Positions 52,114 to 62,479 of a stretch of DNA of 64,000 nucleotides are shown here, piece by piece. The notes under the pieces are model-generated. The model searched no databases. It saw only the letters and a list, made by a program, of their open reading frames with translations, and was not told the origin of the DNA. The translations under genes and the position numbers were made by a program. The stretch is from Entamoeba histolytica HM-1:IMSS (taxonomy: Eukaryota; Evosea; Mastigamoebida; Endamoebidae): assembly GCF_000208925.1 (NCBI RefSeq), contig NW_001914865.1, positions 117,223 through 181,222 on the forward strand. Direction: 5' to 3'. Every line of letters starts with the position of its first letter. Positions within the stretch are counted from its first letter, which is position 1.

Positions 52114-53102
52114 TTAAGTAATTATTCTTAAAAAATATCTCTTATTATTTTTTATTTGAACAACATTTCTTTACATTCTTTACGTTTCATTAAGTTATAA
52201 CTGATTATTACTATTTAACAATATTTTATTGTGTTGACATTAAAATTATGATTGGTTGGTAATTTATAATAGAAAATAAATATCATTCTAAATAATACTG
52301 CATATGTTATCTAAATTTTTATGTTCATTAAAATAATTGGGACGATTAAACAAATAATATAAAACAATACTTTTTAGAAGTGATTGATAATTGCTACAAA
52401 TACTGTTGATATGTTTTATATTACCTAAGATTATAATTTTGACAAAAGAATAGTTTAAGAAAAATAAATAATTTCTGATATACAATCAATTATAAAGGAA
52501 TAAATAATCTTGTTTTCGTGAACATTAATCAAAAATTTTTGTTGTTATAAAAAAAATAGTATTTATAAATAAAATATAAGAGAGAATTAAATAAATTATA
52601 TTCTTTAAGTAAGATAATATCATAAACGCAAATTTTATTTTGTATGTAAACTTTCTAAATATAAAAAATAAATGTTTTAGTGACTTAAATAGTAAATAAA
52701 TTTAATAAAACTTGATTAATAATAAATGATTCAATCTTTAATGACGTGATAGAGAATTTAATAACATACGAAACAACACAACTTTTATTTCTTCAATTAA
52801 CAAAAATTAAATAAAAACAAAATAAAAATTAGTATTCTTAATTCTTCTTATCCGTAATTCTTTCTGTTTTTTAGTTAATTCATTTTTGGTTGGATAGTAT
52901 TAAAATTATAATTAAAATGAAGTTGTGAAATGGATATAATCTGATAGGTTAAATGAAGACATTTTTTATGTTTTTTAAAACACTTTTCAAATTCATACGA
53001 TATGGGACATTGTATTGTTAGAAGTATCTATTGGCACAACACACCACCAAAAAAGAAATGAATAATAACTAATTGTAATTTTTATTTATTTTTTTTTATG
53101 AT
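52114..53102. other. AT-rich intergenic stretch, no gene seen
   Basis: About 990 bp, AT-rich. A 19-codon frame near 53001 (MGHCIVRSIYWHNTPPKKK) just before the next remnant may belong to the same decayed gene. Confidence 0.4.
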
Positions 53103-53306
53103 AGTTATGAACAACAAGATATTCTTCAAATGAAGGAATTATTGGATAACTGACGAGAAGAAAGAAAATTTGAAGAAGTTTTTCACTGATTTGATAAAAA
53201 GAATGATAAGAAAATTTTTTTTATTACAAATCAAATCCAATTAGATTTTAGTATTATATTGGTTTGTGACTACAATCTAAAAAAAGGTAATTTAGAATTA
53301 GAGTAG
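53103..53306 (+). pseudogene. Decayed coding remnant with two in-frame TGA codons
   Basis: One frame reads SYEQQDILQMKELLDN, stop, REERKFEEVFH, stop, FDKKNDKKIFFITNQIQLDF and so on to a TAG at 53304. Both internal stops are TGA (53151-53153, 53187-53189). The composition is protein-like and unlike the AT-rich flank. The family is not recognised. A chance frame cannot be excluded. Confidence 0.35.
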
Positions 53307-53453
53307 AATTAAATGATAAATAGACAAGAATAATATCGATGGAATTAAATTTAAGAAACAAAAGAAAGAATAACATAAGTAACTTCGTTCCTTTCTCAGA
53401 ATTAAAAAACTAAAAAGTGAAAAAAAACTTGTTAATAACCAATTAACGGTTAT

Positions 53454-56400
53454 ATGTTTCAGATAATATTCATTTCTTTTATTGGATATCCATTGTTAGT
53501 ATTAAGCCAAACGTGTAGTGGAACAGGTTGTGTAAAATGTATTGCTAATGAAACATGTTCTTCATGCAAAGATTTGTATGACCCTACAGATAATAGTTGT
53601 TCTACTTGTATTTCAGTAAATCCATATCAAGCTATAACACCAACAAATAGATTAGTTGTTTTAGAAAATGGAATTTGTACAGATAAAACAAGCCAAGTAA
53701 GAAAAGACTTTTCAGATATGCAAACTATTACACCAAATAACCAACCAATAACTTTACATTTTTCTACGTCAACTCAATACTCTACTGGTCCTTGTTCTTT
53801 TCCTTTAAATAAACAAATTCAATACAGAGGATCATATTGGATTAAAATTGATCTATCTTCTAAACAGAGTTCAGGCTCTCATGGGGTGTTTAGCTTTACA
53901 ACTCCATCAGATGGTCCTGTTGTTGCATTTGATCTTACATCAGATACACCTACAACAACTGACAAAAAGTGTTATGCTCGTCAAGAAATTCAACCGGGAG
54001 GTGGAAAATTAATTGTTCCATTACCTAAAACAGAATATTATGCATTTGTTTCTATTGAAGACTTGACTACCTTTGATATTACTATTTCATTAGGGTTTAC
54101 TGATGACTATATTAATAATCAACTTGAATTAACTCAACAAGATATTTCTCAATTACATAATTCTAATTTATTCATATTAAAGACTTTTACGATATCATCA
54201 TCTGGTGTTTATGTTAATCCTGTTTGTGCACCAACAAAGCTAATGAAAGGTGCATTCTTTACTGTTGATTTTGAAGGGAGTTATAGTCTTCTTATTGACA
54301 CTACAACCCAAAACAGATATTGTTATCTTATGGAATATACTACTGCAACAGATTCTACTCAAAGTTGTGTTGATTTTTGGGTTGGTGATTGGTGGGGTAT
54401 TTGGTCTACAAGCGCTTATCTAGAGCAAGGACTTCGTGTAAGAATTAATGGAGAAGGGAGTAAAAAAAGATATTTCTTTTTAGGTACTAATGACCATTCA
54501 ATTGATATTGAAGTTAGGTTTTCTACTATTTGTCCAAACCATTGTTATGAATCACAAGGTAATGGTAAATGTTCTGTAAAAAGTGGAGAGTGTGTATGTA
54601 ATGATCAATATGGTGCAGATGATTGCAGAAAGTTATGTTATTATAATGGTAAATTTTATAATGGAAATACAACAGTTAATGGAGATGATATGTGTTATTT
54701 TGGAAGTGTAGGATGTGACTATGATTGTAAGTGTAAAGAATCTTCCTTAGAAGATCATTATTGTGTAAGTTCTGCATGTAAAAATAAAGACTTTAATGAT
54801 GCCTCAGTTATGTGTATTTATAATACAAGTAATTGTCTGCCTAATTGTGTATGTGATAAAGGTTATGTAGTTACAAGTGATCATAGATGTAAAATTATGA
54901 CATGTGGTAATTTAATATTAAATGAAGGAGAAGAGTGTGATGGTGGAACAAACTGTGATGATTATTGTCAATGTGTTGAAGGTTATGAAATTGATACTGT
55001 TAATATTGGGTCATGTAGGTCTAAGCCAATAGGTTGGTGGGTTTGGTTATTAATAGCTCTTGGGATTGTATTTATTTTTATTTGTTCTATTGTAATTATT
55101 TTCTTATTAATCCGATTTACAAAAGGGCATAAGATTGATTTGAATGTCTTTAAGACACAACAACCATCATACCATTATGATATTACACGATCTGTTCCTA
55201 GTGAACCAAGTGAATCTTCACGTTATTCTATTGATCCATTATCCCTTGACTATGGTAATGTAAATGTTCCTACAGCTGTGTTTGATACTAGATACGAAGA
55301 CATTGAAATAAAAAATTATTCAAAGAATAAGTATATGATGGTTATTGTTCACACTCCAAATAATCCAAAATATGTTTTCCATTTTGATACACAAGTAACA
55401 ATATTAAGACCACGTCAATCAACTACAATTACATCATATATGACTTTACATTGTACTACAAAAATTATGGGAATGAAGATACCATATACAGTATGGTTCA
55501 GCAAGCATAGTAAAACATTATCAAGAATTGCTAGTCTCTTAAAAGATAAAACCTTTGAGGTATGGACTGATGAAGACAAAGAAGAACTTGAACGATTAAT
55601 GAAAGATGTTCCTCGAAAGTATCGTTATTGTTTTGAAATTAAAACTGCAGCTGCATCATCTACTCATATAGATATGGATGAATTACATCTTAGAGAACAA
55701 CCAATTGCTGAAGGTGCATCAGGAACTGTTTATGTAGGTAAATACAAAAGTATTACTGTAGCAGTAAAAAAATTTAGATGGGAAAACTTATCAGCAAATG
55801 ATAGAGACATATTGAAAAAAGATGTTATTCATGAATGTGAATTAATGAGTAAATTACGTAATCCATATATTGCCAATTATATGGGATCAGTCACTTATAT
55901 TCCACAAATTTCAATGGTTATTCAATATTTCCAATTAGGATCATTAGGTAATTATATTCGTCATGAAAAACCTGAAGATGTTGTATTACCTTATAAATTA
56001 AAAATGAGAATGCTTCTTGATTGTGCTAAAGGAATGGTATTTTTGCATGAGAATAAAATAGTACATCTTGACCTTAAACCTGATAATTTATTAGTTAATT
56101 CTTTATATGCCGAATCAAGTAGTTGTGTTGTAAAAATTACTGATTTTGGTACTTCAAGAATTATTAAAAAGAACAATTCTTGTGATAACGAAAATAAAGG
56201 TCTTGGTACTCCATTATATCTTTCACCTGAGGCATATGATGATGTTTATTCTTTTGAAGGTGATGTATTTTCATTTGCTGTTATGGCATGGGAGTTATTT
56301 TATGCAACTGAACCATACAAAGAATGTAAGTCCTTGTTTGAAATCAAAGACTTTGTAAAGAGTGGAAAACGACTTCCATTTGATGATACCATCCCCATTT

Positions 56401-56612
56401 GTTTGAAAACTCTTATTGAAGAATGTTGGAAACAAAAACCAGATGAACGACCTAAGTTTGGAGATATTTGTAAAGACATGTATAAAATAGTAGGAGATGC
56501 TCCTAACCACCCTGAGTTTGATGTTAATGTTTCAATGGAAAGAATCGAAGAAATAATCAATGAAAAAGCGGCACGTGTTAATGAGTTACTTGCAGACCAA
56601 GACACTGATTAA
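53454..56612 (+). CDS. Cysteine-rich transmembrane receptor kinase (Entamoeba TMK family)
   Basis: A 1052-residue protein: signal peptide (residues 1-18), a ~500-residue ectodomain with CxxC modules (CVKCIANETCSSC; CSVKSGECVCNDQYG) and EGF-like repeats, a membrane span at ~525-550 (VWLLIALGIVFIFICSIVII), then a TKL/Tyr-like kinase at ~750-1020. Kinase residues: EGASGTVYVG loop, Lys in VAVKKF, HLDLKPDN, DFGTSRI and GTPLYLSPEAYDD. All catalytic residues are present, so it is likely active. A beta-rich juxtamembrane region (~600-730) resembles an MSP-type domain. TMKs sense the environment and phagocytic targets; the ligand is unknown. Confidence 0.9.
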   Translation: MFQIIFISFIGYPLLVLSQTCSGTGCVKCIANETCSSCKDLYDPTDNSCSTCISVNPYQAITPTNRLVVLENGICTDKTSQVRKDFSDMQTITPNNQPITLHFSTSTQYSTGPCSFPLNKQIQYRGSYWIKIDLSSKQSSGSHGVFSFTTPSDGPVVAFDLTSDTPTTTDKKCYARQEIQPGGGKLIVPLPKTEYYAFVSIEDLTTFDITISLGFTDDYINNQLELTQQDISQLHNSNLFILKTFTISSSGVYVNPVCAPTKLMKGAFFTVDFEGSYSLLIDTTTQNRYCYLMEYTTATDSTQSCVDFWVGDWWGIWSTSAYLEQGLRVRINGEGSKKRYFFLGTNDHSIDIEVRFSTICPNHCYESQGNGKCSVKSGECVCNDQYGADDCRKLCYYNGKFYNGNTTVNGDDMCYFGSVGCDYDCKCKESSLEDHYCVSSACKNKDFNDASVMCIYNTSNCLPNCVCDKGYVVTSDHRCKIMTCGNLILNEGEECDGGTNCDDYCQCVEGYEIDTVNIGSCRSKPIGWWVWLLIALGIVFIFICSIVIIFLLIRFTKGHKIDLNVFKTQQPSYHYDITRSVPSEPSESSRYSIDPLSLDYGNVNVPTAVFDTRYEDIEIKNYSKNKYMMVIVHTPNNPKYVFHFDTQVTILRPRQSTTITSYMTLHCTTKIMGMKIPYTVWFSKHSKTLSRIASLLKDKTFEVWTDEDKEELERLMKDVPRKYRYCFEIKTAAASSTHIDMDELHLREQPIAEGASGTVYVGKYKSITVAVKKFRWENLSANDRDILKKDVIHECELMSKLRNPYIANYMGSVTYIPQISMVIQYFQLGSLGNYIRHEKPEDVVLPYKLKMRMLLDCAKGMVFLHENKIVHLDLKPDNLLVNSLYAESSSCVVKITDFGTSRIIKKNNSCDNENKGLGTPLYLSPEAYDDVYSFEGDVFSFAVMAWELFYATEPYKECKSLFEIKDFVKSGKRLPFDDTIPICLKTLIEECWKQKPDERPKFGDICKDMYKIVGDAPNHPEFDVNVSMERIEEIINEKAARVNELLADQDTD

Positions 56613-57565
56613 GTACTATATCTTAACTTATTGTCTCTTTTTTTAACATAACATTTTTTTTGGTAATTCTCAACAAAAACAACTCTTAGGATGAACTTAA
56701 CATAAATTTTAAGTCGTTCACAATGAAAATAATACAATTAAATTTTGTAAAGATTTTATTATTTTGTAATGAAAATTAAAATCATTCAATTATATCAAAA
56801 AAACAAAAACAAAATAGATTTAAAATGAAACTTAAAAAAAGAATCAAAAAAAAAATGAAATGAATATTCTTTTCCTCTTTAAGTTTAAAATAAGAAAACA
56901 ACAATATCTACAAAAAACTAAATCAAAATAGTTATCATGACTTCTTAACATAAGACATTCTAGAAAAAACTTACTGATATATATATTTAACAAATAGTTA
57001 CTAATAAATTTACTGTGTATATTAACAAACATCCTTTAAATTTTAAGTAGATTTTTAATAACATATTTAATACAATTCATGTCATTGAGAAAAAAAGTAT
57101 TTTAATTGCAAGACAATACTCACAGAAAATCTTCTTTTTTTTCAACAAAAATGAAAAAGTATCACCATAATTAAATTTTTAAAATAGTTCATGTCTTTAA
57201 ATGAATAACAATGCTTTATTAATTAAACACTAACTTTCTAGTGGTTTGTCTAAGTGTTTTTGAAGACATTAATAAGATTTTAGATATTTATTTATTGATT
57301 AGGACATACAAAAGACATTTAGAAATTAACATTAATGAGAGAAGATACTATGTTTAAAGCAGTAAAATAGAAGGAAATATTAAGATAAGAAATAAAGTCA
57401 TTAAAATTAAAACTCTACTCTTTATTAATAATAGAATTTTAATTGATGAAGAATTTAAATTATTAAGTCTTTGTAAGTCTTATAATTAAGTAAATTATTA
57501 GTATTAGAGAAATAATTTCTTTTGATATCAAAACAGTAAACAGATGAAGTGCTAAACAAATGGAT
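56613..57565. other. AT-rich intergenic stretch, possible decayed frame
   Basis: About 950 bp. Between ~57302 and 57489 one plus-strand frame is open except for a single TAA (TYKRHLEININERRYYV, then IEGNIKIRNKVIKIKTLLF). It may be chance in AT-rich DNA. Otherwise nothing is recognised. Confidence 0.35.
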
Positions 57566-58099
57566 TTAAATTGTTTGATAAACTATAGTTGATTTAATTC
57601 TGTCTTGAGGAACAGAATATTGAAGAGTTGAAAGTAATGAACCAGTATCAAGAGACCAAACAAAACTTCTTCCATCTGCATAAGAAAGTAACATAACACA
57701 TAATGGATAAAAATATTCAACAGAAATAATTTGAGATGGTAATGGTGGAGAATAAATAACTTTTTTATTATATAAATGATCATAAACTAATACTGATCCT
57801 TGATCATCAACTGTTAAAGTTAAATAACGATGAGTATCAGGAAATGCTGATATACTTTTTACTTTGGCTAATTGATTACGAGTAATAACAGTTTGAGAAC
57901 AACTTGGAAATTCAATTGAAATAACATTTCCATCATCACATCCAACAACTACATACATTGGAAAATCACCAATTAATACTGAAGCAGAAATATTACTTTG
58001 AATTTTTATTTCACTTTTATCCCCTTCTTCTGGTTTGAAACTAACTACATTTCCTTCAATAAAAATTATTCCATTTGGTGTTTTATAATTAAAAGACAT
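57566..58099 (-). CDS. Short WD40/beta-propeller-like protein
   Basis: A 177-residue beta-rich protein with WD-like blade patterns: VVVGCDDGNVISIEF, LTLTVDDQGSVLVYDH and MLLSYADGRSFVWSLDTGSL. Only about three or four blades fit, fewer than a closed propeller, so it may be a fragment or pair with another protein. A minus-strand ATTGAACTT box at 58118-58126 lies ~20 nt upstream, supporting the start. No function can be assigned. Confidence 0.6.
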   Translation of the reverse strand: MSFNYKTPNGIIFIEGNVVSFKPEEGDKSEIKIQSNISASVLIGDFPMYVVVGCDDGNVISIEFPSCSQTVITRNQLAKVKSISAFPDTHRYLTLTVDDQGSVLVYDHLYNKKVIYSPPLPSQIISVEYFYPLCVMLLSYADGRSFVWSLDTGSLLSTLQYSVPQDRIKSTIVYQTI

Positions 58100-59215
58100 T
58101 CAATTAACTCTTTTTTAAGTTCAATGTTTTTATTAAAAATATGAAAATAAATCAACAATTTGTAGAATTAAAAGACTTTAAATAGTAATTCTTAAAATAC
58201 TTTTTTATAATATCTTTTAATTTTTAAAGATAATTATACTATTTATTATTTTTTTGTATTTAATTTTATTGTTAATTTCGTTATTCTTATTTATTTTCTA
58301 ATAAACAAACATATTTCTTTGTATTTGAAGAACAAAAATAAATACTTTTTTTAAAAAAAGAGAATTTATTTTTATTCAATTGAACTATCATAAATTGTGT
58401 TACATTAAAATTTCAATTCTTTTATTGAGTTATTAGAGAGAATCAATGATAATAAAAAAGAAAATAATTCTTTTTCTATAAAATTGAAATGTTAATTTTG
58501 TATTATAAAAATCAAATTTTTATTATGAAAAAACAATTAAAAACACAATAATTACTTCACAATAAAAATTAAATAAATTAAAGTAATTATTTAGAAGATA
58601 AATTTATAATCTATACTCTTCATTAGAGTTATTTTCACTATAACTCTTTCTTTGGTAATACCACTGAAATATCATTTAGATTTCAAAAATTATTTCCCAT
58701 TAATTTATAAGAATTTTCATGTGATTATTTAATATTTCTATTTAACTAAGTAAAATCCATATTTAATGAATCAATTAAAATCATCTTCCATTAACAATAA
58801 AAGACTAAGATAAAATACAGTAATTTCTTGTTATATATATATTTTTTTTTTGAATTAATGTTAAACACAAAACTAATAAATCTATTTAAACCAATTGAAC
58901 TGAAACTTTATTACTTCAACTACACCAACTTGAAGAATTTTCTTTTTATTTTAATACCACATTACATATTATACTTTTAAAAAAAACTATTTCTTGTCAA
59001 CATTACAATGTACTGTCTTATCAATATCAATACTAAAAACAATAAATTAACGATTTTTGAAGTGTATTTTTATTAAGTTGTGAAGTTATACAATGAATAA
59101 AAAACAAAATATAAATTATTAGATTCAATGATTATTATTTGGAAAAATCTTAAAAATTAAAAAGAAAAGACTCATAACAAATTTTTCCTTTTTAGAACTT
59201 GTTTTATAGAAATTT
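58100..59215. other. AT-rich divergent intergenic stretch
   Basis: About 1.1 kb. TTTAGAACTT at 59191-59200 is a GAAC-type box ~20 nt before the RNase III gene. No gene or repeat is otherwise seen. Confidence 0.45.
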
Positions 59216-59986
59216 ATGAGCTCAACTACATTACACAATGCAATGCAATATACTGCATTTGATGTATTATCTTCAATTCTTAATTTAATGAAAGCAGATC
59301 CTTTGTATGATTTATTACAATTAAACCAAGCATACTCTAGCCAAGACCAAGAATATGAAAAAAATGAATTTTATGGAGATTCCTATCTTGAAGAACGAGC
59401 ATCATCTTTAGTATTAAAATTTCTACGAAAGTATGAACAAATACCTTTTGAGATGTATAGTGGATTAAGAATCCACACAGTTAAAAATCAAACTTTAGGA
59501 GAAATTTTTGACCTTTTACATTTGGGAGATACAAAAACATTTGAAAAGAAAAAAAAAGGAGATTTAGTTGAAAGTTTAATTGGTGGTTGTGTATTATTAT
59601 CACAAAGAGAAAATGCAACATTATTTTTGTTATTTGCTCATGCATTGATTGACTATATTTTTTATCATTCTTCTTATATATATTTTAATGCCAATCCTCC
59701 AAAATTGGTTAAAGAAGAAATTATTACTGATATTCAAAATTGGTTTAAAGATAAATTGTTTTATTATAGAAGTTCATTAGAAAAATATCAAACTGATCCT
59801 ACAAATTTTTATTTAGAAGAACAACATGTCTCTGTTGATTTATTTGATGACAAAGAAGAAGTTGATACTAATGATATTGATTATATATTAAGTAGTTCTG
59901 ATCCACTTGATTTTGGAATTCCTGAACCATCTTTTAATATGACTACATCTCCTTCTTGGAATTCTTTTGTTCATCCATCACAATAA
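59216..59986 (+). CDS. Single-domain RNase III (minimal Dicer-type nuclease)
   Basis: A 256-residue protein with one RNase III domain at ~45-155. Catalytic residues are all present: Glu and Asp in NEFYGDSYLEE (signature 'E-x-x-G-D-x-x-L-E'), and Asp/Glu in KGDLVESLIGG ('K-x-D-x-x-E-A-(L/I)-I-G'). RIHTVKNQTLGEI corresponds to the usual 'R-x-x-L-V-x-N-x-x-L-A' helix. There is no dsRBD, PAZ or helicase; the C-terminal ~100 residues are acidic and Ser-rich. Published work describes a single-RNase III-domain nuclease of about this type in E. histolytica that cleaves dsRNA. It should work as a dimer in dsRNA or small-RNA processing. Confidence 0.8.
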   Translation: MSSTTLHNAMQYTAFDVLSSILNLMKADPLYDLLQLNQAYSSQDQEYEKNEFYGDSYLEERASSLVLKFLRKYEQIPFEMYSGLRIHTVKNQTLGEIFDLLHLGDTKTFEKKKKGDLVESLIGGCVLLSQRENATLFLLFAHALIDYIFYHSSYIYFNANPPKLVKEEIITDIQNWFKDKLFYYRSSLEKYQTDPTNFYLEEQHVSVDLFDDKEEVDTNDIDYILSSSDPLDFGIPEPSFNMTTSPSWNSFVHPSQ

Positions 59987-60322
59987 GAATAATCACATAA
60001 AGAAATAAATATGTACATGAACAATTCAATTTACTGTTTCATTTTTGTGATTTTCTTTTTTTTTGATTTTTTCAGGCAATAAGAACAAAAACAAGAAATG
60101 ATGAAACAAAAATCAAAAGGATAGTAATAGTTAATAAATAATAAAATAATAAAATAAATATAATAAAATGATAAGTTATTTAGTAAATAATGAAATGCAA
60201 ACTAATTTTGTGGAAACAAAAACACAGAGAAAAAACCCTGAGAAAAGCGGTAAAAAGATGAAAATAATAATGTATTGTTATTAATAAAAAAAAGGTAGAA
60301 AAAACTAAGAAAACAGGTAAAT
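59987..60322. other. AT-rich intergenic stretch
   Basis: 336 bp with T- and A-runs and no gene. Promoter elements of the V-ATPase H gene must lie here; none is clear. Confidence 0.4.
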
Positions 60323-61657
60323 ATGTTTGTCTCACCTGCATTAGTTATTCCACCAAACAACGAAGTCTTTAAAGAAGATACATTAAATAATGCTATAAAC
60401 AATAATTCTAACTTATCAGATGAAAAAAGAGCAGTACTAAGTTTATATCTTAGACAAGCTCCAGAAGAACGAGCAAGAATAATGAATGAAGTAGATTTAA
60501 AATCGTTAATAGAAATATTCTATATTTTATTAAATCAATCAGAACATCCAGGTGTTATTGAAAATACAACATTGTTATTTGATGATTTTATTAATGCTGA
60601 TATCAATAGAATTCCATTAATTAGTGAAATTGATATTCAATTAACTATTGAATTATGTACCCGTTTAATTAGACAAATGAAAACAGAAAACCTTACAATT
60701 CTGAAAGCCAGTATTGAAGTTTTTACTATTCTTACTACTCGGTGTGGTACTTTTAATGATTTTGTATTAATAATGGGTGATTATTTCCAAGTTATTCGTG
60801 AAATTTATTCAATTGCTAATCCAACTCGTTTTACTTATCAACCGCTTCATTTATTTAATTGGTCTTTATATATTTTATTAAATAAAGAACCATATAGGAC
60901 AGTATTTAGTAAAGAAATTCCATTAAATTTCTTATTAGAAGTTCATGATAAAATTGTTGCTACGCAAGATAATGAACTTCTTTATAGTTTATTTCATATT
61001 GTTTGGTTACAATCATTTGATGAAAAATTAGTAGAACATGATTTTCCTGAGAATTTTATTCAAATATTTGCAAATGTATTATTAAAAATTAAAATAGAGA
61101 AATTAATTAGAATAGTTCTCTTAATTATTCATAATCTTCTAAATGTTGATTGGTATGTTCGTTTATTAGTACAACATGAATTTAATTTAATTATTCCCAT
61201 GTTATTAAGTCGTACATTCTCTGATAATGATATTGTTGAAATGTTACAAGAAATTAATGAAATAGTAGAAAAAAAAGTAACTGAAACTTCTAGTATGGAA
61301 TGTTATTTGGATGAATTAAAATCTGGAAGAATGAGATGGAGTCCAATGCATCGTTCAGAACAATTTTGGACTGAAAATGTTACTCATTTTGAACTTGAAA
61401 ATTGGGCTTTAGTAAGAAAGTTAAAAGGTGTTATTAATGATAAGTCTGCTGATCCTGTTTGTGTTTCTGTAGCTTGTTTTGATTTAGGAGAAGTTGCTCG
61501 TTATCATCCTCTTGGAAGAAAAATAATGAATGACTTAGGTATTAAATTAGATTTATTACAATTAACTAGTTCTGAACAACCAGATGTGAAAAAGAATGCA
61601 ATTTATGCTGTCCAAAAAATTATGTTACACCATTGGGATCTGGTTCAAACTGACTAA
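60323..61657 (+). CDS. VMA13: V-type ATPase subunit H
   Basis: A 444-residue HEAT/ARM-type protein of the usual length. The C-terminal signature is clear: ELKSGRMRWSPMHRSEQFWT, then SVACFDLGEVARYHPLGRKI and AIYAVQKIMLHHWDLV, matching 'G-x-L-x-W-S-P-x-H-x-S-x-x-F-W ... D-I-G-E-x-x-R-x-x-P-x-G ... A-x-x-x-Q-K-(L/I)-M-(V/L)-x-x-W'. Subunit H links the V1 and V0 sectors and controls proton pumping into endosomes and vacuoles. Confidence 0.9.
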   Translation: MFVSPALVIPPNNEVFKEDTLNNAINNNSNLSDEKRAVLSLYLRQAPEERARIMNEVDLKSLIEIFYILLNQSEHPGVIENTTLLFDDFINADINRIPLISEIDIQLTIELCTRLIRQMKTENLTILKASIEVFTILTTRCGTFNDFVLIMGDYFQVIREIYSIANPTRFTYQPLHLFNWSLYILLNKEPYRTVFSKEIPLNFLLEVHDKIVATQDNELLYSLFHIVWLQSFDEKLVEHDFPENFIQIFANVLLKIKIEKLIRIVLLIIHNLLNVDWYVRLLVQHEFNLIIPMLLSRTFSDNDIVEMLQEINEIVEKKVTETSSMECYLDELKSGRMRWSPMHRSEQFWTENVTHFELENWALVRKLKGVINDKSADPVCVSVACFDLGEVARYHPLGRKIMNDLGIKLDLLQLTSSEQPDVKKNAIYAVQKIMLHHWDLVQTD

Positions 61658-62479
61658 AAACATTTTTATTTAAAACAACTTTCACATTAATTTAAAAAGT
61701 TAGTCAATAAAGAGATTTTTTGTTTTATTTATTGTCTAAATTTTATAAATTGTTTTATTTACTTAAATACTCTTTATTTTTATATTTCTTGAATTTCTTT
61801 TCTTATTTTTAAAAAAAGTTTAAAAATGTCGTTAATTAATACTCTCTTATTTTGAAAATGGTTATGTATTATTTTTACGTGATTTATTTTAATTTTTTAT
61901 TCTGTTTTCAATTAAAAAGGTATTTTTATGTAATTTTTATGAGACTATTAGTGAATTGGTATTTCCTCATTAAATATTATTTATACGGATTTTATTTTGT
62001 TAGTATGAATATTTGCCTCATTTAGAATCTCATATTTTATTTATTATTTATATTTATTCTCAACATATTTTGTGTTATTTTAAATGTGTATTGACGTATT
62101 AGAATAATAATTTTCATTCATTCCATTATTTAAATGTTAGTTTAATTATTTTATTGATAGTTTAATTAATAATCAAAATAATCAAAATAATCAAAATAAT
62201 CCATATCATTTTAGAGACAAACCTATAAATATAGTTAAGCAGAATAACTATAATAATAATGAGGTAATAAGATAAAAACTAAAATCCAAAAAATAAACTT
62301 CTCTCAACACTGGTATTTTCTTTTTATTATAACAGATAGTTATATCATTTTATTATTCATACCAAAAATATGGTAGTATGAATAAGAGTAGAGTAAAATC
62401 ATTCTTTGACTTTATGAATTGATAGAATACATAATTCTAAAGAAAGTAAGACAGAAACAAAGACAAAACAATGTCAAAA
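61658..62479. other. AT-rich intergenic stretch with short tandem repeat
   Basis: About 820 bp. AATCAAAAT is repeated about three times at 62169-62201. The last part (~62360-62479) may be 3' untranslated sequence of the LINE. No other feature. Confidence 0.45.
62169..62201 (+). repeat. 9-bp tandem repeat (AATCAAAAT)x3
   Basis: Three exact copies of AATCAAAAT and a partial fourth, in an AT-rich stretch. Confidence 0.7.

Noticed and set aside
57302..57489. Plus-strand open frame with one TAA
   Set aside because: Ile/Lys/Asn-rich; cannot be told from AT-rich noise.
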